A DNA stretch of 64,000 nucleotides, taken from the NCBI GenBank assembly GCA_963855995.1, contig OY979717.1:51901140-51965139 (forward strand), given 5' to 3'. Position 1 is the first letter of the stretch; every line of letters begins with the position of its first letter. The notes below the pieces were generated by a model that was given only the letters and a program-made list of their open reading frames with translations, did no database searches and was not told the DNA's origin. Both the position numbers and the translations under genes were made by a program. Positions 53,041-63,993 of this stretch are shown here, one piece after another. The stretch is from Muricea muricata. Lineage: Eukaryota; Cnidaria; Anthozoa; Malacalcyonacea; Plexauridae.

Positions 53041-53222
53041 TTTACGGCTATGTCCATTTTTCTTCATCATAAAGTAACCAAAAAACCCTTCTTTCCAATG
53101 CTATTGTACATCATCATTTTTTACAACATTAGAGTTTAATATTTTGTCCAGTCCGCCGATTGGATAACTTCAACAATGATTGTAATCTAGTTCATCAACA
53201 ACATCAACTGTTCCGCTGACTG

Positions 53223-53267
53223 TCCCATGTGGTCTAGTGGTTAGGATCTGGCGCTCTCACCGCCATG
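53223..53267 (+). pseudogene. Truncated tRNA-Glu(CUC), nt 1-45
   Basis: Same breakpoint. Confidence 0.9.
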
Positions 53268-53313
53268 CATATTAAGAGATACACGCGAGTTAGCAAATGG
53301 CGGTCGTTGAAGT

Positions 53314-53384
53314 GCGTTGGTGGTGTAGTGCTAGAATTCTCGCCTGCCACCCGGGAGACCGGAGTTCGATTCCCCGCCAACGGA
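53314..53384 (+). tRNA. tRNA-Gly(GCC), class 2, lost first pair
   Basis: Anticodon 53346-53348; CCAACGGA end as at 44728. Confidence 0.5.
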
Positions 53385-53590
53385 AGCGTAAAGAATTGGA
53401 ATATTCTTATGCCCTGAATGACTTCACTTGTTAGATATTTATGAGAATATTTCAATATATCCTTCATAACCACATTCTTTGAAACAATCAGATCGGACTG
53501 AACAGCTGAAACCTCTTTTTTTAGAGGTTCTAGACAATCCTTTAAAATCTGCTCCAAAAATAAAAGGAAAATAGAAAACGCCTGAGAGAC

Positions 53591-53662
53591 TCCCATGTGG
53601 TCTAGTTGTTAGGATCTGGCGTTTTCACCGCCATGGCCCGGGTTCGATTCCCGGCATGGGAA
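53591..53662 (+). tRNA. tRNA-Glu(UUC), G18T
   Basis: Anticodon 53624-53626; D loop AGTTGTTAGG, invariant G18 is T. Confidence 0.72.
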
Positions 53663-53846
53663 ATTCACGGCTATGTCCATTTTTCTTCATCATAAAGTAA
53701 CCAAAAAACCCCTCTTTCCAATGCTATTGTACATCATAATTTTTTACAACATTCGAGTTTAACATTTTGTCCACTCCGCCGATTGCATAACTTCAACAAT
53801 GATTGTAATCTAGTTCTGTTATGGACATCAAATGTTCGACTCACTG

Positions 53847-53918
53847 TCCCATGTGGTCTAGCGGTTAGGATCTGGCGCTCTCACCGCCATGGCCCGGGTT
53901 CGATTCCCGGCATGGGAA
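53847..53918 (+). tRNA. tRNA-Glu(CUC)
   Basis: Consensus; anticodon 53880-53882. Confidence 0.95.
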
Positions 53919-54304
53919 ATTTTCCACTATGTGCTGCATTTTTCTTCTTCATCAAAGAATAAAAGAAAAACGATATCCTTAGTTTATATGTCGTCAAACT
54001 TTGTAAAATTTAGAGCTAAGATTTTTTTGTCGTCTAGCGCTGGAAATATTTTAACAATATTTCTAATCTAGTTGCTTTGTTTTTGGGGAAAAAATATGCC
54101 TATTCGAAAGAAATGAAAATTTTAGGAAGGAAAGATGTAATTTGACGACATCATTCTATTACCTACGCTTTGAGTTTCTGTGATGTTGTTCAGTGATGTT
54201 ATAATCGTCGTCCGTTGTATATGATATTGATATAATAACTTTGAAAGCTTCACTTCAATTTCCAAACGGATTTCTAAATTTTGACAAAAAGCGGTCGTTG
54301 AAGT

Positions 54305-54375
54305 GCGTTGGTGGTTCAGTGGTAGAATTCTCGCCTGCCACGCGGGAGACCGGGGTTCGATTCTCCGCTAACGCA
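54305..54375 (+). tRNA. tRNA-Gly(GCC)
   Basis: Anticodon 54337-54339; CTCCG T stem. Confidence 0.92.
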
Positions 54376-54582
54376 AGCGTAAAGAATTTGGAATACTTTT
54401 ATGCCTTGAATGGCTTCAAGTGTTAGATATTTATGAGCATATTTCAATATAGTCTTTATACCACATTCTTTGAAAGAATGAAATCGGACTGAACAGCTGA
54501 ATTCTCTTTTTCTGATAAATTCTAGAGAATCCTTTGATATCTGCTCCTAAAATAAACGGAAAATAGAAAATGCCTGAGAAGC

Positions 54583-54654
54583 TCCCATGTGGTCTAGTGG
54601 TTAGGATCATGCGTTTTCACCGCCATGGCCCGGGTTCGATCCCCGGCATGGAAA
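54583..54654 (+). tRNA. tRNA-Glu(UUC), damaged
   Basis: Anticodon 54616-54618; ATGCG anticodon-stem strand and CATGGAA acceptor as at 21979. Confidence 0.5.
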
Positions 54655-54836
54655 AGTCACGGCTATGTCCATTTTTCTTCATCATAAAATAACCAAAAAA
54701 CCCTTCTTTCCAATGCTATTGTACATGATCATTTTTTACAACATTAGAATTCAACAATTTTCCAGTCTGCCGATTGCATAACTTCAACAATGATTGTAAT
54801 CTAGTTCATCAACAACATCAACTGTTCCGCTGACTG

Positions 54837-54881
54837 TCCCATGTGGTCTAGTGGTTAGGATCTGGCGCTCTCACCGCCATG
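54837..54881 (+). pseudogene. Truncated tRNA-Glu(CUC), nt 1-45
   Basis: Same breakpoint. Confidence 0.9.
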
Positions 54882-54927
54882 CATATTAAGAGATACACGC
54901 GAGTTAGCAAAAGGCGGTCGTTGAAGT

Positions 54928-54998
54928 GCGTTGGTGGTGTAGTGCTAGAATTCTCGTTTGCCACCCGGGAGACCGGAGTTCGATTCCCCGCCAACGCA
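54928..54998 (+). tRNA. tRNA-Gly(GCC), class 2
   Basis: Anticodon 54960-54962; CTCGT stem strand, C19 and A-C clash in T stem. Confidence 0.55.
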
Positions 54999-55205
54999 AG
55001 CGTAAAGAATTTGGAATATTCTTATGCCCTGAATGACTTCACTTGTTAGATATTTATGAGAATATTTCAATATATCCTTCATAACCACATTCTTTGAAAC
55101 AATCAGATCGGACTGAACAGCTTAAACCTCTTTTTTTAGAGGTTCTAGAGAATCCTTTAAAATCTGCTCCAAAAATAAAAGGAAAATAGAAAACGCCTGA
55201 GAGAC

Positions 55206-55277
55206 TCCCATGTGGTCTAGTGGTTAGGATCTGGCGTTTTCACCGCCATGGCCCGGGTTCGATTCCCGGCATGGAAA
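55206..55277 (+). tRNA. tRNA-Glu(UUC), damaged acceptor
   Basis: Anticodon 55239-55241; CATGGAA acceptor strand. Confidence 0.75.
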
Positions 55278-55461
55278 ATTCACGGCTATGTCCATTTTTC
55301 TTCATCATAAAGTAACCAAAAAACCCCTCTTTCTAATGCTATTGTACATCATAATTTTTTACAACGTTCGAGTTTAACATTTTGTCCACTCCGCCGATTG
55401 CATAACTTGAACAATGACTGTAATCTAGTTCTGTTATGGACATCAAATGTTCGGCTCACTG

Positions 55462-55533
55462 TCCGATGTGTTCTAGCGGTTAGGATCTGGCGCTCTCACC
55501 GCCATGGCCCGGGTTGGATTCCCGGCATGGGAA
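55462..55533 (+). tRNA. tRNA-Glu(CUC), C56G variant
   Basis: Anticodon 55495-55497; same changes as 46876. Confidence 0.5.
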
Positions 55534-55974
55534 ATTTTCCACTATGTGCTGCATTTTTCTTCTTCATCAAACAATAAAAGAAAAACGATTCCCTTAGTTT
55601 AAATGTCATCAATATTTGTAAAATTTAGGGCTAAGATTTTTTTGTCGTCTAGCGCTGGAAATATTTTAACAATAATTCTAATCTAGTTGCTTCGTTTTTG
55701 GGGAAAAAATACGCCTATTCGAAAGAAATGAAAATTTTAGGAACGAAAGATTTAATTTGACGACATCATTCCATTATCTACGCCTTTAATTTCTGTGATG
55801 TTGTTCAGTGATGTTATAATCGTCGTCCGTTGTATATGATATTGATATAATAATTTTGAAAGCTTCACTTCAATTTCCAAACGGTTTTCTAAATTTTGAC
55901 AATGCTAACAATTCTAAGATTGTACCAAATTATTGAGAAGTACACGCGAAATAGCAAAAGGCGGTCGTTGAAGT

Positions 55975-56045
55975 GCGTTGGTGGTTCAGTGGTAGAATTC
56001 TCGCCTGATACGCGGGAGACCGGGGTTCGATTCCCCGCTAACGCA
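55975..56045 (+). tRNA. Gly body with anticodon GAT
   Basis: Loop CTGATAC: anticodon GAT (Ile codon AUC) at 56007-56009 in an otherwise perfect class 1 Gly gene. The tandem-duplicate sister at 47389 reads GCC, so the change postdates the 8.6-kb duplication or is an assembly error. Confidence 0.85.
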
Positions 56046-56252
56046 AGCGTAAAGAATTTGGAATACTGTTATGCCCTGAATGGCTTCAAGTGTTAGATAT
56101 TTATGAGCATATTTCAATATATTCTTTATACCAGATTCTTTGAAAGAATGAAATCGGACTGAACAGCTGAATTCTCTTTTTCTGATAAATTCTAGAGAAT
56201 CCTTTGATATCTGCTCCTAAAATAAACGGAAAATAGAAAATGCCTGAGAAGC

Positions 56253-56324
56253 TCCCATGTGGTCTAGTGGTTAGGAACTGGCGTTTTCACCGCCGTGGCC
56301 CGGGTTCGATTCCCGGCATGAAAA
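56253..56324 (+). tRNA. tRNA-Glu(UUC), damaged acceptor
   Basis: Anticodon 56286-56288; CATGAAA acceptor strand. Confidence 0.6.
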
Positions 56325-56508
56325 ATTCACGGCTATGTCCATTTTTCTTCATCATAAAGTAACCAAAAAACCCCTCTTTCCAATGCTATTGTACATCATA
56401 ATTTTTTACAACATTCGAGTTTAACATTTTGTTCACTCCGCCGATTGCATAACTTCAACAATGATTGTAATCTAGTTCTGTTATGGACATCAAATGTTCG
56501 ACTCACTG

Positions 56509-56580
56509 TCCCATGTGGTCTAGCGGTTAGGATCTGCCGCTCTCACCGCCATGGCCCGGGTTCGATTCCCGGCATGGGAA
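56509..56580 (+). tRNA. tRNA-Glu(CUC)
   Basis: Anticodon 56542-56544; TGCCG stem clash as at 47923. Confidence 0.8.
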
Positions 56581-56965
56581 ATTTTTCACTATGTGCTGCA
56601 TTTTTTTTCTTCATCAAAGAATAAAAGAAAAACGATATCCTTAGTTTATATGTCGTCAAACTTTGTAAAATTTAGAGCTAAGATTTTTTGTCGTCTAGCG
56701 CTTGAAATATTTTAACAATATTTCTAATCTAGTTGCTTTGTTTTTGGGGAAAAAATATGCCTATTCGAAAGAAATGAAAATTTTAGGTACGAAAGATGTA
56801 ATTTGACGACATCATTCTATTACCTACGCTTTGAGTTTCTGTGATGTTGTTCAGTGATGTTATAATCGTCGTCCGTTGTATATGATATTGATATAATAAC
56901 TTTGAAAGCTTCACTTCAATTTCCAAACGGATTTCTAAATTTTGACAAAAAGCGGTCGTTGAAGT

Positions 56966-57036
56966 GCGTTGGTGGTTCAGTGGTAGAATTCTCGCCTGCC
57001 ACGCGGGAGACCGGGGTTCGATTCCCCGCTAACGCA
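56966..57036 (+). tRNA. tRNA-Gly(GCC)
   Basis: Consensus class 1; anticodon 56998-57000. Confidence 0.95.
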
Positions 57037-57243
57037 AGCGTAAAGAATTTGGAATACTTTTATGCCCTGAATGGCTTCAAGTGTTAGATATTTATGAGCA
57101 TATTTCAATATAGTCTTTATACCACATTCTTTGAAAGAATGAAATCGGACTGAACAGCTGAATTCTCTTTTTCTGATAAATTCTAGAGAATCCTTTGATA
57201 TCTGCTCCTAAAATAAACGGAAAATAGAAAATGCCTGAGAAGC

Positions 57244-57315
57244 TCCCATGTGGTCTAGTGGTTAGGATCTGGCGTTTTCACCGCCATGGCCCGGGTTCGA
57301 TTCCCGGCATGGGAA
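57244..57315 (+). tRNA. tRNA-Glu(UUC)
   Basis: Consensus; anticodon 57277-57279. Confidence 0.95.
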
Positions 57316-57497
57316 AGTCACGGCTATGTCCATTTTTCTTCATCATAAAGTAACCAAAAAACCCTTCTTTCCAATGCTATTGTACATGATCATTTTTTAC
57401 AACATTAGAATTCAACATTTTTCCAGTCTGCCGATTGCATAACTTCAACAATGATTGTAATCTAGTTCATCAACAACATCAACTGTTCCGCTGACTG

Positions 57498-57542
57498 TCC
57501 CATGTGGTCTAGTGGTTAGGATCTGGCGCTCTCACCGCCATG
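57498..57542 (+). pseudogene. Truncated tRNA-Glu(CUC), nt 1-45
   Basis: Same breakpoint. Confidence 0.9.
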
Positions 57543-57588
57543 CATATTAAGAGATACACGCGAGTTAGCAAAAGGCGGTCGTTGAAGT

Positions 57589-57659
57589 GCGTTGGTGGTG
57601 TAGTGCTAGAATTCTCGCCTGCCACCCGGGAAACCGGGGTTCGATTCCCCGCCAGCGCA
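57589..57659 (+). tRNA. tRNA-Gly(GCC), class 2
   Basis: Anticodon 57621-57623; as 49003. Confidence 0.58.
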
Positions 57660-57866
57660 AGCGTAAAGAATTTGGAATATTCTGATGCCCTGAATGACTT
57701 CACTTGTTAGATATTTATGAGAATATTTCAATATATCCTTCATAACCACATTCTTTGAAATAATCAGATCGGACTGAACAGCTGAAACCTCTTTTTTTAG
57801 AGGTTCTAGAGAATCCTTTAAAATCTGCTCCAAAAATAAAAGGAAAATAGAAAACGCCTGAGAGAC

Positions 57867-57938
57867 TCCCATGTGGTCTTGTGGTTAGGATCTGGCGTTT
57901 TCACCGCCATGGCCCGGGTTCGATTCCCGGCATGGGAA
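57867..57938 (+). tRNA. tRNA-Glu(UUC), A14T
   Basis: Anticodon 57900-57902; TCTTGTGG as at 49281. Confidence 0.7.
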
Positions 57939-58122
57939 ATTCACGGCTATGTCCATTTTTCTTCATCATAAAGTAACCAAAAAACCCCTCCTTCCAATGC
58001 TATTGTACATCATAATTTTTTACAACATTCGAGTTTAACATTTTGTCCACTCCGCCGATTGCATAACTTGAACAATGACTGTAATCTAGTTCTGTTATGG
58101 ACATCAAATGTTCGGCTCACTG

Positions 58123-58194
58123 TCCGATGTGGTCTAGCGGTTAGGATCTGGCGCTCTCACCGCCATGGCCCGGGTTGGATTGCCGGCATGGGAA
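58123..58194 (+). tRNA. tRNA-Glu(CUC), C56G variant
   Basis: Anticodon 58156-58158; GCCGG T stem as at 49537. Confidence 0.5.
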
Positions 58195-58635
58195 ATTTTC
58201 CACTATGTGCTGCATTTTTCTTCTTCATCAAACAATAAAAGAAAAACGATTCCCTTAGTTTAAATGTCATCAATATTTCTAAAATTTAGGGCTAAGATTT
58301 TTTTGTCGTCTAGCGCTGGAAATATTTTAACAATAATTCTAATCTAGTTGCTTTGTTTTTGGGGAAAAAATACGCCTATTCGAAAGAAATGAAAATTTTA
58401 GGAACGAAAGATTTAATTTGACGACATCATTCCATTATCTACGCCTTTAATTTCTGTGATGTTGTTCAGTGATGTTATAATCGTCGTACGTTGTATATGA
58501 TATTGATATAATAATTTTGAAAGCTTCACTTCAATTTCCAAATGGTTTTCTAAATTTAGACAATGCTAACAATTCTAAGATTGTACCAAATTATTGAGAA
58601 GTACACGCGAAATAGCAAAAGGCGGTCGTTGAAGT

Positions 58636-58706
58636 GCGTTGGTGGTTCAGTGGTAGAATTCTCGCCTGCCACGCGATAGACCGGGGTTCGATTCCCCGCT
58701 AACGCA
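58636..58706 (+). tRNA. tRNA-Gly(GCC)
   Basis: Anticodon 58668-58670; GCGAT stem strand as at 50050. Confidence 0.85.
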
Positions 58707-58913
58707 AGCGTAAACAATTTGGAATACTTTTATGCCCTGAATGGCTTCAAGTGTTAGATATTTATGAGCATATTTCAATATATTCTTTATACCACATTCT
58801 TTGAAACAATGAAATCGGACTGAACAGCTGAATTCTCTTTTTCTGATAAATTCTAGAGAATCCTTTGATATCTGCTCCTAAAATAAACGGAAAATAGAAA
58901 ATTCCTGAGAAGC

Positions 58914-58985
58914 TCCCATGTGGTCTAGTGGTTAGGATCTGGCGTTTTCACCGCCATGGCCCGGGTTCGATTCCCGGCATGGGAA
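58914..58985 (+). tRNA. tRNA-Glu(UUC)
   Basis: Consensus; anticodon 58947-58949. Confidence 0.95.
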
Positions 58986-59166
58986 AGTCCGTTTATGTCC
59001 ATTTTTCTTCATCATAAAGAAACCAAAAAACCCTTCTTTCCAATGCTATTGTACATGATCATTTTTTACAACATTAGAATTCAACATTTTTCCAGTCTGC
59101 CGATTGCATAACTTCAACAATGATTGCAATCTAGTTCATCAACAACATCAACTGTTCCGCTGACTG

Positions 59167-59211
59167 TCCCATGTGGTCTAGTGGTTAGGATCTGGCGCTC
59201 TCACCGCCATG
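59167..59211 (+). pseudogene. Truncated tRNA-Glu(CUC), nt 1-45
   Basis: Same breakpoint. Confidence 0.9.
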
Positions 59212-59257
59212 CATATTAAGAGATACACGCGAGTTAGCAAAAGGCGGTCGTTGAAGT

Positions 59258-59328
59258 GCGTTTGTGGTGTAGTGCTAGAATTCTCGCCTGCCACCCGGGA
59301 GACCGCGGTTCGATTCCCCGCCAACGCA
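59258..59328 (+). tRNA. tRNA-Gly(GCC), class 2
   Basis: Anticodon 59290-59292; GCGTTTG acceptor and CGCGG T stem as at 50672. Confidence 0.52.
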
Positions 59329-59535
59329 AGCGTAAAGAATTTGGAATATTCTTATGCCCTGAATGACTTCATTTGTTAGATATTTATGAGAATATTTAAA
59401 TATATCCTTCATAACCACATTCTTTGAAACAATCAGATCGGACTGAACAGCTGAAACCTCTTTTTTTAGAGGTTCTAGAGAATCCTTTAAAATCTGCTCC
59501 AAAAATAAAAGGAAAATAGAAAACGCCTGAGAGAC

Positions 59536-59607
59536 TCCCATGTGGTCTAGTGGTTAGGATCTGGCGTTTTCACCGCCATGGCCCGGGTTCGATTCCCGGC
59601 ATGGGAA
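59536..59607 (+). tRNA. tRNA-Glu(UUC)
   Basis: Consensus; anticodon 59569-59571. Confidence 0.95.
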
Positions 59608-59791
59608 ATTTACGGCTATGTCCATTTTTCTTCATCATAAAGTAACCAAAAAACCCTTCTTTCCAATGCTATTGTACATCATCATTTTTTACAACATTAG
59701 AGTTTAATATTTTGTCCAGTCCGCCGATTGCTTAACTTCAACAATGACTGTAATCTAGTTCTGTTATCGACATCAAATGTTCGGCTCACTG

Positions 59792-59845
59792 TCCGATGTG
59801 GTCTAGCGGTTAGGATCTGGCGCTCTCACCGCCACGGACCGGGAA
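59792..59845 (+). pseudogene. tRNA-Glu(CUC) with 18-nt T-arm deletion
   Basis: 54 nt; duplicate of 51206. Confidence 0.88.
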
Positions 59846-60286
59846 ATTTTCCACTATGTGCTGCATTTTTCTTCTTCATCAAACAATAAAAGAAAAACGA
59901 TTCCCTTAGTTTAAATGTCATCAATATTTGTAAAATTTAGGGCTAAGACTTTTTTGTCGTCTCGCGCTGGAAATATTTTAACAATAATTGTAATCTAGTT
60001 GCTTTGTTTTTGGGGAAGAAATACGCCTATTCGAAAGAAATGAAAATTTTAGGAACGAAAGATGTAATTTGACGACATCATTCCATTATCTACGCTTTCA
60101 ATTTCTGTGACGTTGTTCAGTGATGTTATAATCGTCGTCCGTTGTATATGATATTGATATAATAATTTTGAAAGCTTCACTTGAATTTCCAAACGGTTTT
60201 CTAAATTTTGACAATGCTAACAATTCTAAGATTGTACCGAATTATTAAATAGTACACGCGAGTTAGCAAAAGGCGGTCGTTGAAGT

Positions 60287-60357
60287 GCGTTGGTGGTTTA
60301 GTGGTAGAATTCTCGCCTTCCACGCGGGAGACCGGGGTTCGATTCCCCGCCAACGCA
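60287..60357 (+). tRNA. tRNA-Gly with anticodon TCC
   Basis: Anticodon 60319-60321 is TCC; A box TGGTTTAGTGG, B box and every stem intact including CCAACGCA. Best candidate for a working Gly(UCC) gene in the window. Confidence 0.92.
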
Positions 60358-60564
60358 AGCGTAAACAATTTGGAATATTCTTATGCCCTGAATGACTTCA
60401 CTTGTTAGATATTTATGAGAATATTTCAATATATCCTTCATAACCACATTCTTTTAAACAATCAGATCGGACTGAACAGCTGAAACCTCTTTTTTTAGAG
60501 GTTCTAGAGAATCCTTTAAAATCTGCTCCAGAAATAAAAGGAAAATAGAAAACGCCTGAGAGAC

Positions 60565-60636
60565 TCCCATGTGGTCTAGTGGTTAGGATCTGGCGTTTTC
60601 ACCGCCATGGCCCGGGTTCGATTCCCGGCATGAAAA
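60565..60636 (+). tRNA. tRNA-Glu(UUC), damaged acceptor
   Basis: Anticodon 60598-60600; CATGAAA acceptor strand. Confidence 0.6.
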
Positions 60637-60820
60637 ATTCACGGCTATGTCCATTTTTCTTCATCATAAAGTAACCAAAAAACCCCTCTTTCCAATGCTA
60701 TTTTACATCATAATTTTTTACAACATTCGAGTTTAACATTTTGTCCACTACGCCGATTGCATAACTTCAACAATGATTGTAATCTAGTTCTGTTATGGAC
60801 ATCAAATGTTCGACTCACTG

Positions 60821-60892
60821 TCCCATGTGGTCTAGCGGTTAGGATCTGGCGCTCTCACCGCCATGGCCCGGGTTCGATTCCCGGCATGGGAA
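60821..60892 (+). tRNA. tRNA-Glu(CUC)
   Basis: Consensus; anticodon 60854-60856. Confidence 0.95.
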
Positions 60893-61278
60893 ATTTTTTA
60901 CTATGTGCTGCATTTTTCTTCGTCATCAAAGAATAAAAGAAAAACGATATCCTTAGTTTATAGGTCGTCAAACTTTGTAAAATTTAGAGCTAAGATTTTT
61001 TTGTCGTTTAGCGCTGGAAATATTTTAACAATATTTCTTATCTAGTTGCTTTGTTTTTTGGGAAAAATTATGCCTATTCGAAAGAAATGAAAATTTTAGG
61101 AACGAAAGATGTAATTTGACGACATCATTCTATTACCTACGCTTTGAGTTTCTGTGATGTTGTTCAGTGATATTATAATCGTCGTCCGTTGTATATGGTA
61201 TTGATATAATAACTATGAAAGCTTCACTTCAATTTCCAAACGGATTTCTAAATTTTGACAAAAAGCGGTCGTTGAAGT

Positions 61279-61349
61279 GCGTTGGTGGTTCAGTGGTAGA
61301 ATTCTCGCCTGCCACGCGGGAGACCGGGGTTCGATTCCCCGCTAACTCA
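61279..61349 (+). tRNA. tRNA-Gly(GCC)
   Basis: Anticodon 61311-61313; acceptor CTAACTC loses pair 2-71; the T4 run is broken (TAGTTTTATG retains TTTT one base later). Confidence 0.82.
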
Positions 61350-61556
61350 AGCGTAAAGAATTTGGAATAGTTTTATGCCCTGAATGGCTTCAAGTGTTAG
61401 ATATTTATGAGCATATTTCAATATATTCTTTATACCAGATTCTTTGAAACAATGAAATCGGACTGAACAGCTGAATTCTCTTTTTCTGATAAATTCTAGA
61501 GAATCCTTTGATATCTGCTCCTAAAATAAACGGAAAATGGAAAATGCCTGAGAAGC

Positions 61557-61628
61557 TCCCATGTGGTCTAGTGGTTAGGATCTGGCGTTTTCACCGCCAT
61601 GGCCCGGGTTCGATTCCCGGCATGGGAA
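61557..61628 (+). tRNA. tRNA-Glu(UUC)
   Basis: Consensus; anticodon 61590-61592. Confidence 0.95.
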
Positions 61629-61812
61629 ATTTACGACTATGTCCATTTTTCTTCATCATAAAAAAACCAAAAAACCCTTCTTTCCAATGCTATTGTACAT
61701 CATCATTTTTTACAACATTAGAGTTTAATATTTTGTCCAGTCCGCCGATTGCTTAACTTCAACAATGACTGTAATCTAGTTCTGTTATCAACATCAAATG
61801 TTCGGCTCACTG

Positions 61813-61866
61813 TCCGATGTGGTCTAGCGGTTAGGATCTGGCGCTCTTTCCGCCATGGCCCGGGAA
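61813..61866 (+). pseudogene. Glu body, anticodon CTT, 18-nt T-arm deletion
   Basis: 54 nt. Combines the 18-nt deletion of 36507 with the CTCTTTC loop (CTT at 61846-61848) of the Lys-anticodon copies, so the two lesions have recombined. Confidence 0.85.
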
Positions 61867-62307
61867 ATTTTCCACTATGTGCTGCATTTTTCTCCTTCAT
61901 CAAACAATAAAAGAAAAACGATTCCCTTAGTTTAAATGTCATCAATATTTGTAAAATTTAAGGCTAAGATTTTTTTGTCGTCTCGCGCTGGAAATATTTT
62001 AACAATAATTCTAATCTAGTTGCTTTGTTTTTGGGGAAGAAATACGCCTATTCGAAAGAAATGAAAATTTTAGGAACGAAAGATTTAATTTGACGAATTC
62101 ATTCTATGATCTACGCTTTGAATTTCTGTGATGTTGTTCAGTGATGTTATAATCGTCGTCCGTTGAATATGATATTGATATAATAATTTTGAAAGCTTGT
62201 TTTCAATTTCCAAACGGTTTTCTAAATTTTGACAATGCTAACAATTCTAAGATTGTACCGAGTTATTAAGAAATACACGCCAGTTAGAAAAAGGCGGTCG
62301 TTGAAGT

Positions 62308-62378
62308 GCGTTGGTGGTTTAGTGGTAGAATTCTCGCCTTCCACGCGGGAGACCGGAGGTCGATTCCCCGCCAACGCA
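62308..62378 (+). tRNA. tRNA-Gly with anticodon TCC, T54G
   Basis: Anticodon 62340-62342 is TCC with good stems, but the B box reads AGGTCGATTCC (T54 lost). Confidence 0.7.
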
Positions 62379-62583
62379 AGCGTAAACAATTTGGAATATT
62401 CTTATGCCCTGAATGGCTTCAAATGTTAGATATTTATGAGAATATTTCAATATCCTTCATAACCACATTCTTTGAAACAATCCGATCGGACTGAACAGCT
62501 GAAACCTCTTTTTTTAGAGGTTATAGAATATCCTCTGATATCTGCTCCAAAAATAAAAGGAAAAAAGAAAACGCCTTAGAGAC

Positions 62584-62655
62584 TCCCATGTGGTCTTGTG
62601 GTTAGGATCTGGCGTTTTCACCGCCATGGCCCGGGTTCGATTCCCGGCATGGAAA
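62584..62655 (+). tRNA. tRNA-Glu(UUC), A14T, damaged acceptor
   Basis: Anticodon 62617-62619; TCTTGTGG A box and CATGGAA acceptor together suggest inactivity. Confidence 0.55.
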
Positions 62656-62839
62656 ATTCACGGCTATGTCCATTTTTCTTCATCATAAAGTAACCAAAAA
62701 ACCCCTCTTTCAAATGCTATTGTACATCATCATTTTTTACAACATTCGAGTTTAACATTTTGTCCACTCCGCCGATTGCATAACTTCAACAATGATATTA
62801 ATCTAGTTCTGTTCGGGACATCAAATGTTCGACTTACTG

Positions 62840-62911
62840 TCCCATGTGGTCTAGCGGTTAGGATCTGGCGCTCTCACCGCCATTGCCCGGGTTCGATTCC
62901 CGGCATGGGAA
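62840..62911 (+). tRNA. tRNA-Glu(CUC)
   Basis: Anticodon 62873-62875; one variable-loop change (CATTGCCC). Confidence 0.93.
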
Positions 62912-63297
62912 ATTTTCCACTATGTTCTGCATTTTTCTTCTTCATTAAACAATAAAAGAAAAACGATTCCCTTAGTTTAAATGTCATCAATATTTGTAAA
63001 ATTTAGGGCTAAGATTTTTTTGTCGTCTAGCGCTGGAAATATTGTAACAATAATTCTAATCTAGTTGCTTTGTTTTTGGGGAAGAAATACGCCTATTCGA
63101 AAGAAATGAAAATTTTAGGAACGAAAGATGTAATTTGACGAAATCATTCTATTACCTACGCTTTGAGTTTCTGTGATGTTGTTCAGTGATGTTATAATCG
63201 TCGTCCGTTGTATATGATATTGATATAATAACTTTGAAAGCTTCACTTCAATTTCTAAACGGATTTCTAAATTTTGACAAAAAGCGGTCGTTGAAGT

Positions 63298-63368
63298 GCG
63301 TTGGTGGTTCAGTGGTAGAATTCTCGCCTGCCACGCGGGTGACCGGTGTTCGATTCCCCGCCAACGCA
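63298..63368 (+). tRNA. tRNA-Gly(GCC)
   Basis: Anticodon 63330-63332; GGGTGACC and a T-C clash in the T stem; CCAACGCA end. Confidence 0.85.
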
Positions 63369-63576
63369 AGCGTGAAGAATTTGAAATATTTTTATGCCCT
63401 GAATGGCTTCAAGTGTTAGATATTTATGAGAATATTTCAATATATTCTTCATAACCACATTCTTTGAAACAATGAGATCGGACTGAACAGCTGAATTCTA
63501 TTTTTTTGATAAATTCTAAAAAAACCTTTGATATCTGCTCCTAAAATAAAGGGAAAATGGAAAATGCCTGAGAAGC

Positions 63577-63648
63577 TCCCATGTGGTCTAGTGGTTAGGA
63601 TCTGGCGTTTTCACCGCCATGGCCCGGGTTCGATTCCCGGCATGAGAA
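63577..63648 (+). tRNA. tRNA-Glu(UUC)
   Basis: Anticodon 63610-63612; CATGAGA acceptor with one clash. Confidence 0.85.
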
Positions 63649-63831
63649 ATTTACGGCTATGTCCATTTTTCTTCATCATAAAGTAACCAAAAAACCCTTC
63701 TTTCCAATGCTATTGTACATCATCATTTTTTACAACATTAGAATTCAACATTTTGTCTAGTCTGCCGATTGCATAAATTCAACAATGATTGTAATCTAGT
63801 TCATCAACAACATCAACTGTTCCGCTGACTG

Positions 63832-63876
63832 TCCCATGTGGTCTAGTGGTTAGGTTCTGGCGCTCTCACCGCCATG
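63832..63876 (+). pseudogene. Truncated tRNA-Glu(CUC), nt 1-45
   Basis: Same breakpoint; most divergent flank of the class (TAATAAAATTCGG). Confidence 0.88.
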
Positions 63877-63922
63877 CATATTAAGAGATACGCGCGAGTT
63901 AATAAAATTCGGTCGTTGAAGT

Positions 63923-63993
63923 GCGTTGGTGGTGTAGTGCTAGAATTCTCGCCTGCCACCCGGGAGACCGGGCTTCGATTCCCCGCCAACGCA
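63923..63993 (+). tRNA. tRNA-Gly(GCC), class 2
   Basis: Anticodon 63955-63957; C19, and the T stem ends CGGGC so the base before TTC is C. The array runs off the window just beyond. Confidence 0.58.

Larger units (their letters stand above)
51598..60183 (+). repeat. 8,586-bp tandem duplication, copy 2
   Basis: Identity to copy 1 continues to 60233, so the exchange point lies in the 50 bp at 51598-51647 in the Gly 5' flank. Differences from copy 1 are scattered single bases. Confidence 0.9.
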
